From: a virus | Reading direction: 5' to 3' (one strand) | DNA: 53,923 nt | IMG/VR virus record: IMGVR_UViG_3300009108_000013 | Location: 1 to 53,923 of that record | In this document: in pieces, positions 37,699 through 44,002 of the stretch | How the letters are laid out: the number at the start of each line of letters is the position of its first letter | Numbering within the stretch: the first letter of the stretch is position 1 | Position numbers and translations under genes: made by a program | The notes under the pieces: generated by a model | The model's database searches: none | The model's input: the letters and a program-made list of their open reading frames with translations, nothing else | What the model was told of the DNA's origin: nothing

Positions 37699-37720
37699 AA
37701 ACCCCCCTTTCGGGGGGTTT
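37699..37720. terminator. Bidirectional intrinsic terminator
   Basis: AAACCCCCC-TTTC-GGGGGGTTT separates primase 1 from the convergent 101-residue gene; T-runs on both sides. Confidence 0.85.
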
Positions 37721-37726
37721 CCAAGA

Positions 37727-38032
37727 TTACGCTACGACGTAGCGATTCGCTCTGTCTAGGAGCGTCCTGCCCTTCACGGTCACGCAGCGATCCACGCGAT
37801 CCGAATCGAAGGGTTCACCCACGCGACCCATGATGGGTTCGTGGTCCTGCCACTTGCAGTTTGGAGCGAAAGGCCGTGAAACGGAGCAGGTACCGTGACC
37901 ATGACGGTCCACTAGGCCGTAAAACTTCCTACCCGTGATCTTGCTACCCTCAATGTGCGAGGAGTAACGCAGGTACAAATCGCACCCGCAGTACCAGCAA
38001 GAATCCACGATAGGAGCATTTTTGAAATACAT
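37727..38032 (-). CDS. Cys-rich small protein
   Basis: 101 residues; AAGGAGGCGTT precedes ATG. SCWYCGCDLY, HGTCSVSRPFAPNCKW and VDRCVTV carry Cys/His that might form a zinc site (HNH-like spacing is not convincing). Basic. Unknown function. Confidence 0.6.
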   Translation of the reverse strand: MYFKNAPIVDSCWYCGCDLYLRYSSHIEGSKITGRKFYGLVDRHGHGTCSVSRPFAPNCKWQDHEPIMGRVGEPFDSDRVDRCVTVKGRTLLDRANRYVVA

Positions 38033-38100
38033 AACGCCTCCTTGGATTATCGGGGACGATCCCCGACGAGCAATACTTTACCAGACGCTTGTGACGGTGT

Positions 38101-38174
38101 CAAGTCAGGGGCAAGTCAGGGGCAAGTCACGCACGCAGGCGCACGCACGCGTGGGCGCGCACGCACGCGTGGGC
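38101..38174. repeat. Tandem repeats: CAAGTCAGGGG x2-3 and an 18-bp alternating GC unit x2
   Basis: CAAGTCAGGGG occurs twice, then CAAGTCA (38101-38129); the CAAGTC word is the core between the divergent -35 boxes. Then GCGCACGCACGCGTGGGC is exactly duplicated at 38139-38156 and 38157-38174, alternating purine-pyrimidine. No gene here. Confidence 0.75.
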
Positions 38175-38240
38175 GCGCGAGTCCCGAATAGGGCCGCAGC
38201 CCTCGGGGCTGGCGCGGGGGTTCGGGCGGGTGTAGACGCG

Positions 38241-38266
38241 AAAAAGCCCCCCCTTGCGGGGGGGGC
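38241..38266. terminator. Terminator hairpin
   Basis: AAAAAGCCCCCCC-TTGC-GGGGGGG; the A-run makes it an intrinsic terminator for minus-strand transcription of the 44-residue gene. Confidence 0.7.
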
Positions 38267-38275
38267 GGTGGTGGG

Positions 38276-38410
38276 TTAGGCTAAATCAGCCTCTTCCACC
38301 TCGCGTGCGAAGTCGGCAGCCGCTTCGGCGTTGCGCCGTCGCTGCTCTTCCTTCAGCCACTTCATTTGAGTGGCGCTGGGTTCGTGCCAGCCACAAGGGA
38401 TGTAACTCAT
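38276..38410 (-). CDS. 44-residue charged helical protein
   Basis: MSYIPCGWHEPSATQMKWLK then KEEQRRRNAEAAADFAREVE. AAGGAGGTGAT precedes ATG, the strongest ribosome site in the window. Helical, K/E/R-rich. Driven from 38437-38465. Confidence 0.65.
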   Translation of the reverse strand: MSYIPCGWHEPSATQMKWLKEEQRRRNAEAAADFAREVEEADLA

Positions 38411-38436
38411 AAAATCACCTCCTTCGTGATACCAGT

Positions 38437-38465
38437 ATTCTAGCACACCAGCATGACAGTGTCAA
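38437..38465 (-). promoter_or_regulatory. Promoter TTGACA-17-TAGAAT
   Basis: Minus TTGACA (38465-38460), spacer CTGTCATGCTGGTGTGC, TAGAAT (38442-38437). Confidence 0.8.
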
Positions 38466-38680
38466 GTCGGCGTTATGCGGGCGCAGCCGCGCACCTGCGC
38501 GAGTCCCGAAGGGGGCGCAGCCCGCCGGGACGTAACGAGGGACAAAAAAAAGCCCCCACCTGTCGGGATAACCCATTGGTGGAGACTTTTTGCTGCGGGC
38601 CGGTCGGTCATTTCTTTGTGCTGCCCGTGCGGGGTTTCGCGTCCCCGGCGGTCTTTCCGCTGCTTTCACTCAACACAATA

Positions 38681-38749
38681 AGTATACCACACCCTTACGA
38701 CAATGTCAAGTCGGGCCGATTTGCTATTGTCCTAGCCCTGTGCTATACT
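38681..38749. promoter_or_regulatory. Divergent promoter module 8
   Basis: Minus TATACT (38686-38681), TTGACA (38709-38704); plus TTGCTA 38721-38726, spacer TTGTCCTAGCCCTGTGC, TATACT 38744-38749. No good minus-strand gene follows to the left until 38410. Confidence 0.75.
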
Positions 38750-38798
38750 TGTGGTTAGTGGGAGGGGGCCGCCTCCCACACGACGGCAAGGAGCCATC

Positions 38799-38903
38799 AT
38801 GGACGACTTCTACGAGGATTACCCGGAGGACTTCTACGCGGAGCATCCCGAACAATGGGATCTCTTCGGAGAGGGCTACGAGGATCCGGCAGATCCGGCC
38901 TAG
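38799..38903 (+). CDS. 34-residue very acidic microprotein
   Basis: AAGGAGCCATC precedes ATG. The peptide opens MDDFYEDYPEDFYAEHPEQW; about 40% D/E plus aromatic residues. Right-arm product of module 8, followed by a terminator. Overlaps the minus-strand 71-residue gene stop by 4 bases. Confidence 0.65.
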   Translation: MDDFYEDYPEDFYAEHPEQWDLFGEGYEDPADPA

Positions 38904-39115
38904 TGGTCAGCCCCCCGCTTCGGTGGGGGGCTTTCTCGCGCCCTCGGGGCTTGCGGGGACGGAGGATAGATGATCTTGGTGCCTTCGGGGAGAATCCCGA
39001 TCAAAGAACGAAGGCAATGACGAATCTCGCCCTCGGAATCAACCCATTCTACCCAATAAATAGGATTAGTCAAGTTTTCGTAGTTTGATTCCGGGCGGTA
39101 CTTCTCTCGGGCCAT
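38900..39115 (-). CDS. 71-residue protein, leaderless
   Basis: MAREKYRPESNYENLTNPIY, WVEWVDSEGEIRHCLRSLIG, then a Pro/Arg-rich tail that reads through the opposite-strand terminator region. TTGCGG-17-TAGAAT lies upstream with the -10 six bases before ATG, so leaderless. The tail composition makes the 3' end less certain. Confidence 0.5.
   Translation of the reverse strand: MAREKYRPESNYENLTNPIYWVEWVDSEGEIRHCLRSLIGILPEGTKIIYPPSPQAPRARESPPPKRGADH
38909..38937 (+). terminator. Intrinsic terminator
   Basis: AGCCCCCC-GCTTCGGT-GGGGGGCT then TTCTC, after the 34-residue gene. Confidence 0.7.
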
Positions 39116-39130
39116 GTCTTATTCTATCTC

Positions 39131-39188
39131 ATCCGCCGCAGCCCCGCAAGTGGATGACAGTTTCGGGACTGATTGGGGACGCGAAGAA
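39131..39188. repeat. GCGTC/GACGC dyad element, partial copy
   Basis: CAGCCCCGCAAG...TTTCGGGACTGATTGGGGACGCG; the right half is well kept, the left GCGTC is missing. Confidence 0.5.
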
Positions 39189-39213
39189 ACCCCCACCGGA
39201 GTGGGGGCTGCTT

Positions 39214-39369
39214 CTAGTAGTTTAGCGTCGGTTCATCCAACGCTTCCCATGCTTCGTCGTTCCACTCGCCCTCGCCCCTAGCCCAACGATGGAGTTCTTC
39301 CATCTGGGCCTGAAACTCGGCAAGCGTGCCTTTATGTTCGACAAGCATGAGATCATGTTCGATCTTCAT
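39214..39369 (-). CDS. 51-residue acidic protein
   Basis: MKIEHDLMLVEHKGTLAEFQ then helical acidic end with W residues. ATG 39369 has GAAGGAGAAGC upstream; the longer frame crosses the promoter. Left arm of module 9. Confidence 0.6.
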   Translation of the reverse strand: MKIEHDLMLVEHKGTLAEFQAQMEELHRWARGEGEWNDEAWEALDEPTLNY

Positions 39370-39457
39370 TGCTTCTCCTTCGTTCGTTCCCCGCTGGGGC
39401 CGTAGCCGCGGCGGGGGCGCTTTACGGGCATCTGCGCCATCCCTTCTTGATAGAATA

Positions 39458-39526
39458 AGTATAGCATACCCGTGAGACAATGTCAAGTCAGTCGGATTTG
39501 ACAATGTCATCCTAGTGTGCTATACT
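39458..39526. promoter_or_regulatory. Divergent promoter module 9
   Basis: Minus TATACT (39463-39458), TTGACA (39486-39481); plus TTGACA 39498-39503, spacer ATGTCATCCTAGTGTGC, TATACT 39521-39526. Confidence 0.9.
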
Positions 39527-39582
39527 TACTTCATGGAGGGAAACCCCTTCATTGACAACTAAATAGCCTTAGGAGGCAATCC

Positions 39583-39720
39583 ATGACAGTCATAAACTGG
39601 ATGGACCTCGTAGACTGGGAAGCCCCAGTGGACGAGGACGATCTCTGGGAGGCAATCGCTGAAGCGAACGGCGTCGAATACGACGAAATCGCTGACGGTG
39701 ATCTCCTAGAGTTCATCTAA
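39583..39720 (+). CDS. 45-residue acidic microprotein
   Basis: TTAGGAGGCAATCC precedes ATG in the GACAACTAAATAG leader. MTVINWMDLVDWEAPVDEDD and onward: about one third D/E with W. Right-arm product of module 9. Confidence 0.7.
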   Translation: MTVINWMDLVDWEAPVDEDDLWEAIAEANGVEYDEIADGDLLEFI

Positions 39721-39731
39721 TCTCAAGAGGG

Positions 39732-39758
39732 AACCCCGGCCAATCGGTCGGGGTTTCT
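39732..39758 (+). terminator. Intrinsic terminator
   Basis: AACCCCGGCC-AATC-GGTCGGGGTT then TCTTC. Confidence 0.75.
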
Positions 39759-39827
39759 TCGCGTCTAGGGTTCCGCCCCCCGTTTAGTCCCGATGGTCGA
39801 ACGAATGTTCGGGGCTTAGTGACGCCT
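39757..39827. repeat. GCGTC/GACGC dyad element with LexA-like loop
   Basis: TTCGCGTC...GTTTAGTCCCGATGG...CGGGGCTTAGTGACGCC. Unlike other copies, the loop contains a LexA-type dyad (39797-39812). Confidence 0.65.
39797..39812. promoter_or_regulatory. LexA-like box
   Basis: TCGAACGAATGTTCGG, CGAAC-N4-GTTCG core intact. Confidence 0.5.
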
Positions 39828-39900
39828 GCCATAGAACAAGTGAACCGATTCACAAGTTCATCCGGTAGAATAAAGGCTGACCGACAAGCAAGAAAGAATA

Positions 39901-40050
39901 ATGAAAACTCTATTCAATAAAGTAAAGCATCTTCTAAAGCCAAGAACTAACCATTATTACTATCATAATCAAGTTATGACTGATGAACTGGAACGGGAAC
40001 TCATGAAGGCATATGCCGGGACTGGTTACCGCCGGGGCCGACGCCTTTAG
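39901..40050 (+). CDS. 49-residue basic protein
   Basis: MKTLFNKVKHLLKPRTNHYY, then YHNQVMTDELERELMKAYAG and TGYRRGRRL. AAGAAAG upstream is a weak ribosome site. Basic and AT-rich compared with its surroundings. No promoter of the family seen just upstream. Confidence 0.45.
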   Translation: MKTLFNKVKHLLKPRTNHYYYHNQVMTDELERELMKAYAGTGYRRGRRL

Positions 40051-40099
40051 TCCAACTTCGGACGCGGAAAAGCCCCCGACCGAAGCCGGGGGCCAATCC

Positions 40100-40273
40100 T
40101 CAATCCTTGGGGCAGGCGCATCCTGCAATGTTTGTGTACCACCCCCCGGCCACCATCTCATCGAATGTGTCGATGTGGCCGTAATCGCTACATTCGTCAC
40201 ATTGGACTAGGCCGGTGAATCCGGTCCCTACTGGTCGCCCGTTACGGCTACGGAGGTCGGTTGTGATTCCCAT
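40100..40273 (-). CDS. 57-residue zinc-type protein
   Basis: MGITTDLRSRNGRPVGTGFT, VQCDECSDYGH and AGCACPKD: C-x2-C plus C-x-C for a metal. AAGGAGAATCCC precedes ATG 40273. Left arm of module 10. Confidence 0.65.
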   Translation of the reverse strand: MGITTDLRSRNGRPVGTGFTGLVQCDECSDYGHIDTFDEMVAGGWYTNIAGCACPKD

Positions 40274-40331
40274 TGGGATTCTCCTTCTATTTAGTTGTCA
40301 ACTAAGCGGGGTACTTTCTCCCACTACAAGT

Positions 40332-40401
40332 ATTATAGCATAGTCACTAGCCCCTGTCAAGTCGAATCAGACTTGACATTGCCTCACCCTTGTGCTATAC
40401 T
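40332..40401. promoter_or_regulatory. Divergent promoter module 10
   Basis: Minus TATAAT (40337-40332), TTGACA (about 40360-40355); plus TTGACA 40373-40378, spacer TTGCCTCACCCTTGTGC, TATACT 40396-40401. Confidence 0.85.
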
Positions 40402-40412
40402 TAGTATTACGA

Positions 40413-40527
40413 GGTCGGCCAAAGATGAGGCACGGTGTCCTTGGGTAATGTAACTGCACGGCGTGGCGTATTACAGCGTGAAACCGTGTTGCCCAAGTAT
40501 TGCAGGGTTCGACTCCCTGTCCGATCA
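40413..40527 (+). ncRNA. 115-nt tRNA-like RNA with enlarged anticodon domain
   Basis: GGUCGG (40413-40418) pairs with CCGAUC (40521-40526, one G-U), discriminator A40527, then CUA instead of CCA. T-arm CAGGG-UUCGACU-CCCUG (40503-40519) is perfect, and a 5-base variable loop precedes it. UUGGG (40441-40445) and CCCAA (40492-40496) occupy the anticodon stem but enclose 46 bases, in which CACGG/CCGUG can pair. A 3-bp D-stem GAU/GUC is possible. Own promoter (module 10) and terminator. Not a translatable tRNA as it stands. Confidence 0.55.
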
Positions 40528-40544
40528 CTAACGAGTGAAGAACG

Positions 40545-40566
40545 CCCCCGCTTCGGCGGGGGTTTT
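40545..40566 (+). terminator. Intrinsic terminator of the tRNA-like RNA
   Basis: CCCCCGC-UUCG-GCGGGGG followed by UUUU. Confidence 0.85.
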
Positions 40567-40568
40567 CT

Positions 40569-40648
40569 CGCGTCTACACCCCTTTAGACACCGCAAGCCC
40601 CGCCAACCCGACCGAAACTCGGGACTATTCGACTCCGCACGCGAAAAA
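40569..40648. repeat. GCGTC/GACGC dyad element, diverged copy
   Basis: CGCGTCTACACCCCTTTAGA...CTCGGGACTATTCGACTCCGCACGCG; both ends recognisable. Confidence 0.5.
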
Positions 40649-40676
40649 GCCCCCCGATGTGGGGGGCTAGATCGGA

Positions 40677-40937
40677 TCACCAAGCCATTCCGGCTCGTTC
40701 TGCCCAAGCCTCTTCGGCTTCTTCGGCTGCCTGCATCGGAGAACCGTATTCCCAATGATGATGACCCGCTTCGCAAGTCCAACCATCGGAACCGTTCTCA
40801 TGAACCGCCGTTCGTGGTGCGCCGCATTCCACCTCGTCGTAAAGATCAGACGGGAAGTCGATTTCACGGGTGGTGTTGCGAACCAGAACCAGCCATGTGC
40901 AGGGGTTTCCGTCAAGAAACGCACCTTTGTAAAGCAT
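40677..40937 (-). CDS. Small protein, unknown
   Basis: 86 residues from ATG 40937 (AAGGAACAATC upstream in the GTTGACAAC leader). MLYKGAFLDGNPCTWLVLVR, a WTCEAGHHHWEYGSP segment with Cys/His, and an Ala/Glu helix at the end. Unknown function. Confidence 0.6.
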   Translation of the reverse strand: MLYKGAFLDGNPCTWLVLVRNTTREIDFPSDLYDEVECGAPRTAVHENGSDGWTCEAGHHHWEYGSPMQAAEEAEEAWAERAGMAW

Positions 40938-41015
40938 GATTGTTCCTTCTATTCTGTTGTCAAGTGGAGGGTTCTCCCCCACGAACCAATAGTCTATCAT
41001 TCGGGTGTGACAAAG

Positions 41016-41225
41016 TCAAGTCCGATCCAAGTCATCCTTGCCGAACAAGTTCTCACACCAAATCGGCGGGAACACATGCTGATCCTCCATCACAGAGATG
41101 AAGTAGTCCCGTGGATCTTCGCCGTCGTCTGAGATTGCTTCGATCCACTCACGAATCTGGATTCTGGTAAGAAGATCCTCTTCCTCAAAGAAGATAACGT
41201 CCACATTGCTTTGGCTGTGCGTCAT
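41016..41225 (-). CDS. Acidic small protein, unknown
   Basis: 69 residues from ATG 41225 (ATGA overlap with the 159-residue gene). MTHSQSNVDVIFFEEEDLLT and an acidic middle, ENLFGKDDLDRT end. Coupled to the upstream gene. Confidence 0.6.
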   Translation of the reverse strand: MTHSQSNVDVIFFEEEDLLTRIQIREWIEAISDDGEDPRDYFISVMEDQHVFPPIWCENLFGKDDLDRT

Positions 41226-41701
41226 GCCGGGGCTTTCGCGCATTCCAAGCAGGCGCCGGGTGCGGTCATCCACTTGCCGGGTTGACGGGCACCCATCATC
41301 GAATACATTTCCTTTCGACGCAGGGCTTTGCCCTCAAAGCCTCGCCCGCAGTCCAAGCAAAGTCCCCACCAAGGCTTCCGTCCCATAAACCAGACGTAAA
41401 CGGGGGAGTTCATCAGCCACAAGTTCCTCCAAGATGGACGCTTGCCCTTCTTCTTGGAACGCACGCTCTTCTCCATACACTCCTGAAGCCATGTGGCAAC
41501 CTGATCCCTGCTGATTCCCTTCGCTCCACGACCGTACCCGTATTCGGGGTTGTACAGTTCGTGATCTTTGTCGTGAAAGTCGATCATCATCTTGGTGTGG
41601 AGATCGTTGACAAAGGCGAGTTGGCCCCGCACTGTGCGCGGGAGTTTCATGGGTTTAGTCCACAGGTGTTCACCTGTCTGATAGTTCTTAATGAATCTCA
41701 T
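41222..41701 (-). CDS. Zinc-knuckle phage protein, unknown
   Basis: 159 residues; GGAGAGGAAACT precedes ATG. N-terminal basic helical part (PRTVRGQLAFVNDLHTKMMI), SRDQVATWLQECMEK, then GLCLDCGRGF and GACLECAKAPA, two C-x2-C knuckles. Possibly nucleic-acid binding. Confidence 0.6.
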   Translation of the reverse strand: MRFIKNYQTGEHLWTKPMKLPRTVRGQLAFVNDLHTKMMIDFHDKDHELYNPEYGYGRGAKGISRDQVATWLQECMEKSVRSKKKGKRPSWRNLWLMNSPVYVWFMGRKPWWGLCLDCGRGFEGKALRRKEMYSMMGARQPGKWMTAPGACLECAKAPA

Positions 41702-41783
41702 AGTTTCCTCTCCATGTTCTTTACAAGGAGGCTTAGGTCTAGGAATGTAAAGAAGGGGTGGGGATTTCTCCCCACCCTCTCCT

Positions 41784-42302
41784 TTAGACGTTCTTCATCG
41801 TGATGACGGGCCGTCCACAGCCATGCTCATCGTCCTCAAAGTCAATGAGTTCGACCTGACTACCGTAACCCTCGTCCCAACCATCTTCGGTGGGAACGGG
41901 GAGAAAGGTAAAGGACGACCGCTCCATGTTCATCAGAATCGCTGCCACTCGTCCATTTCCATCCTCAAACGGATGAATCTTTAGAAACTCCAGAACGAAT
42001 GCCTGACGATCCGTGTCCCACAAGTCTGAATCACAAAGTTGATCCATCAGTCGTGGAATCTGATCGGCTTTCGCTCCGGTGTTTCCGTTTAGGAACGTGA
42101 CCGGTGTGGTCCGATAGGTTGCGATCCGAACCGAATCGCGAACCCTTGCGTTTAGACACTTGATGGTTTTCTGTAACGGATACGGCGTGGCATGGGCAAA
42201 GTCCCATGCGGTGAGGAAGCCGGGGACAGATAGGGCACTATCGCCCTGCTTGTCCACTTCCTCGCACGCCCATTTGATTAGGTTAGCGTTGTAGTTGTTC
42301 AT
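41784..42302 (-). CDS. fic: Fic-domain protein (AMP/nucleotidyl transferase)
   Basis: 172 residues. HPFEDGNGRVAAILM (about 115-129) is the full Fic active-site loop H-P-F-x-D/E-G-N-G-R, with its catalytic His and nucleotide-binding residues intact. Fic enzymes attach AMP or another nucleotide moiety to host proteins, or act as toxins. No clear inhibitory (S/T)xxxE(G/N) helix was seen. Leaderless: TATACT lies 7 bases before ATG 42302. Its promoter lies at the end of the WhiB gene. Confidence 0.9.
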   Translation of the reverse strand: MNNYNANLIKWACEEVDKQGDSALSVPGFLTAWDFAHATPYPLQKTIKCLNARVRDSVRIATYRTTPVTFLNGNTGAKADQIPRLMDQLCDSDLWDTDRQAFVLEFLKIHPFEDGNGRVAAILMNMERSSFTFLPVPTEDGWDEGYGSQVELIDFEDDEHGCGRPVITMKNV

Positions 42303-42309
42303 GCGTATT

Positions 42310-42338
42310 AGTATAGCATCTTTCTAGTCGTTTGTCAA
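42310..42338 (-). promoter_or_regulatory. Leaderless promoter of the Fic gene
   Basis: Minus TTGACA (42338-42333), 17-base spacer, TATACT (42315-42310), then AATACGC and ATG. Confidence 0.85.
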
Positions 42339-42629
42339 GTCAGCCACATGACTCAAGTCAATGGCCCTCAAACGCAGGATGTTGTTACGTTCAGCCGGTG
42401 TAGCCCCGCCCCAAACGCCAAACTCTTCCTTCTGGCGCAAGGCGTAATCCAAGCATTCCTTCTGAACTGGGCAACTCCGACAGATTGCTTTCGCAATCGG
42501 AATGTTGGATGACTTCCCAACATCAACGAAGAATACTTCAGTTGGATGGCCCGCACATGCTGCGTCGTCGGCCCATGCTGTTTCTTCAAAGTCTCGTTCT
42601 TCACCGATGTGTCTTTGTCTAGGTTCCAT
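42324..42629 (-). CDS. whiB: WhiB-family iron-sulfur transcription factor, second copy
   Basis: 101 residues. Cys25, Cys50, Cys53 and Cys59 (C...C-x2-C-x5-C) and GVWGGATPAERN are the canonical WhiB motifs, closer to the host consensus than the 126-residue copy at 14311. Likely binds sigma-A and redirects or blocks host transcription. A long structured leader (42670-42787) lies between promoter and gene. Confidence 0.93.
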   Translation of the reverse strand: MEPRQRHIGEERDFEETAWADDAACAGHPTEVFFVDVGKSSNIPIAKAICRSCPVQKECLDYALRQKEEFGVWGGATPAERNNILRLRAIDLSHVADLTND

Positions 42630-42669
42630 CGTTCTCTCTCTTTCGGGGCTTATGGGGTAGGGGGAGGCA

Positions 42670-42787
42670 GGAGGGTGCCACCTAACTAGATACGTCTAGT
42701 GATTTCGACCCACTACAGGCACGGCTGGGCTAAGCACCCGCAGTACCGCTTTTGGCCGTACCGTTATTCGGTGTGCGTACACCCTCC
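42670..42787 (-). ncRNA. Structured 5' leader of the second whiB
   Basis: Minus strand. GGAGGGUG (42787-42780) closes with CACCCUCC (42677-42670), 8 bp. Inside are ACUAGA-CGUA-UCUAGU (perfect), UAGUG...CACUA and GUAC-containing hairpins. The ATG follows about 40 bases later. Riboswitch-like or a processed RNA; no family recognised. Confidence 0.55.
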
Positions 42788-42802
42788 TACTTCCTTAGTT
42801 CT

Positions 42803-42831
42803 AGTATAGCAGATCAGCCAGTCAATGTCAA
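42803..42831 (-). promoter_or_regulatory. Promoter of the whiB leader
   Basis: Minus TTGACA (42831-42826), 17-base spacer, TATACT (42808-42803). It overlaps the end of the deacetylase gene. Confidence 0.85.
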
Positions 42832-43743
42832 GTCAGGGTTACCGACCGACGTATCACCATTTGCAGCCAGAATCGTGTTCAGATGCGCGTGGGCCAACGA
42901 GTTCCGGCTGTAACCGGACATGACGTAGCCACCCGCCAGCACGAATGCCGTCGGGATGCCCAAGCCCCGCAGGTGATTGAACACAATCTGCTCACGTTCT
43001 GCCAACGTGTCGAAGCCGATCCAAGGAAACGGGTCAACTCCTGCATTATACAACACCAAGCCGCAGTTGTCAAAGTTGACACGATTCAGCAAGTCTGTTA
43101 TAGTAGACAGGTATTCCTCTTTGTCGTTGACGATGATGAGTTCATCGGGACTCGTCGGCCTGTAGGTGTCGAACGCTTGGGTTGAAACGTCGTACTGTTC
43201 CACCCAGTCCATCCCAAACTCGTTCATGAACTGCATCGTTCCCCCGCCGCAATGCGCGTCGAAGTCAAGGATAAACACCTTCTTCTTCAAGCCAAGGTAA
43301 TGGCGAGCAAAGTAGGCAGCAATCGCAAGTCCGTTGACCGTGCAGAATCCCTCGCCCGCATACGGGGTTGCGTGATGCAGTCCCGAAGAAAGGCTTCCGT
43401 GGATTCTGTGATTGAGTCCGCCAGCGAGGGCGTCGTCGGTTGCACTCAGAACTCCCGCCGTGGAATGCACGGCCATGTTCCAGATGCCTTCGTCCCACGA
43501 AAATCCGTTGGATTCAGCAAGATTCCGTGGTTCGCCAGTCGCCAACGCGTGGGCGTATTCGGAATCAAGCATCGAAAGGATCAAACTTTCGGCCCGTGCC
43601 AACGATTGTGCTGTCGGTTCGGCCAGTTCGATGTCAACCCAGCAATCTTTATTGATGAGTTTGGCGATATCTGCCGACTTACGGGTGGTATCGAAGTCCG
43701 CACCAGTCCCGACATAGGCGTCATCGTAGTAAATAGTAGTCAT
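42814..43743 (-). CDS. Histone-deacetylase superfamily protein (AcuC/HDAC-like)
   Basis: 309 residues. GLHHATPYAGEGFCTVNGLAIAA, VFILDFDAHCGGGT (zinc Asp and His), LYNAGVDPFP (zinc Asp) and VLAGGYVMSG (catalytic Tyr region) are the ordered motifs of the family, so the zinc site is complete. Bacterial members deacetylate acetyl-lysine proteins (AcuC) or acylpolyamines. A phage copy could reset host protein acetylation. AGGAGGAATAACTT precedes ATG. Confidence 0.9.
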   Translation of the reverse strand: MTTIYYDDAYVGTGADFDTTRKSADIAKLINKDCWVDIELAEPTAQSLARAESLILSMLDSEYAHALATGEPRNLAESNGFSWDEGIWNMAVHSTAGVLSATDDALAGGLNHRIHGSLSSGLHHATPYAGEGFCTVNGLAIAAYFARHYLGLKKKVFILDFDAHCGGGTMQFMNEFGMDWVEQYDVSTQAFDTYRPTSPDELIIVNDKEEYLSTITDLLNRVNFDNCGLVLYNAGVDPFPWIGFDTLAEREQIVFNHLRGLGIPTAFVLAGGYVMSGYSRNSLAHAHLNTILAANGDTSVGNPDLTLTG

Positions 43744-43764
43744 AAGTTATTCCTCCTGTGTATT

Positions 43765-43793
43765 AGTATAGCACAAAGCAAGTCGTTTGTCAA
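43765..43793 (-). promoter_or_regulatory. Promoter of the deacetylase gene
   Basis: Minus TTGACA (43793-43788), 17-base spacer, TATACT (43770-43765). Confidence 0.85.
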
Positions 43794-43807
43794 GTCCGGG
43801 GCTTACC

Positions 43808-43888
43808 GTGTGGTTAGAAATCATTACAGTTGCGTGTATCGCTCCCCTCGCCGTGTTGTTTGTGCTGACTTGGTGGGACAACAAATAA
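43808..43888 (+). CDS. 26-residue membrane peptide
   Basis: GTG start; MWLEIITVACIAPLAVLFVL then TWWDNK: one hydrophobic helix. Terminator right after the stop. No plus-strand promoter or good ribosome site, so only moderately supported; similar in style to 32768-32848. Confidence 0.35.
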   Translation: MWLEIITVACIAPLAVLFVLTWWDNK

Positions 43889-43932
43889 AGAAGCCCCCGC
43901 ACGGGACCAGAGGTCATAGGCGGGGGCTTCTC
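43889..43932. terminator. Bidirectional terminator-like hairpin
   Basis: AGAAGCCCCCGC-type arms: GAAGCCCCCGC...GCGGGGGCTTC, 11 bp, with a 20-base loop. Confidence 0.6.
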
Positions 43933-43939
43933 TCCTGCA

Positions 43940-44002
43940 TCAACCAATGCACTTGGACTTACCGATGCAGAAACTGCGTAACTCGTCCGTTTTTCCTTTC
44001 AT
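43940..44002 (-). CDS. 20-residue peptide (low support)
   Basis: MKGKTDELRSFCIGKSKCIG behind GAAGG, about 60 bases downstream of a consensus promoter (44064-44092) with no other gene before the terminator at 43932. Either this peptide or a short RNA is the product. Confidence 0.3.
   Translation of the reverse strand: MKGKTDELRSFCIGKSKCIG

Noticed and set aside
31561-40401. CRISPR array
   Set aside because: The repeated units are promoters and terminators separated by genes of varied size, not short direct repeats with uniform spacers, and no cas gene is present.
40501-40527. Standard tRNA gene
   Set aside because: Only the T-arm and acceptor fit; the distance from 5' acceptor to T-arm is about 40 bases too long and no 7-base anticodon loop can be formed.
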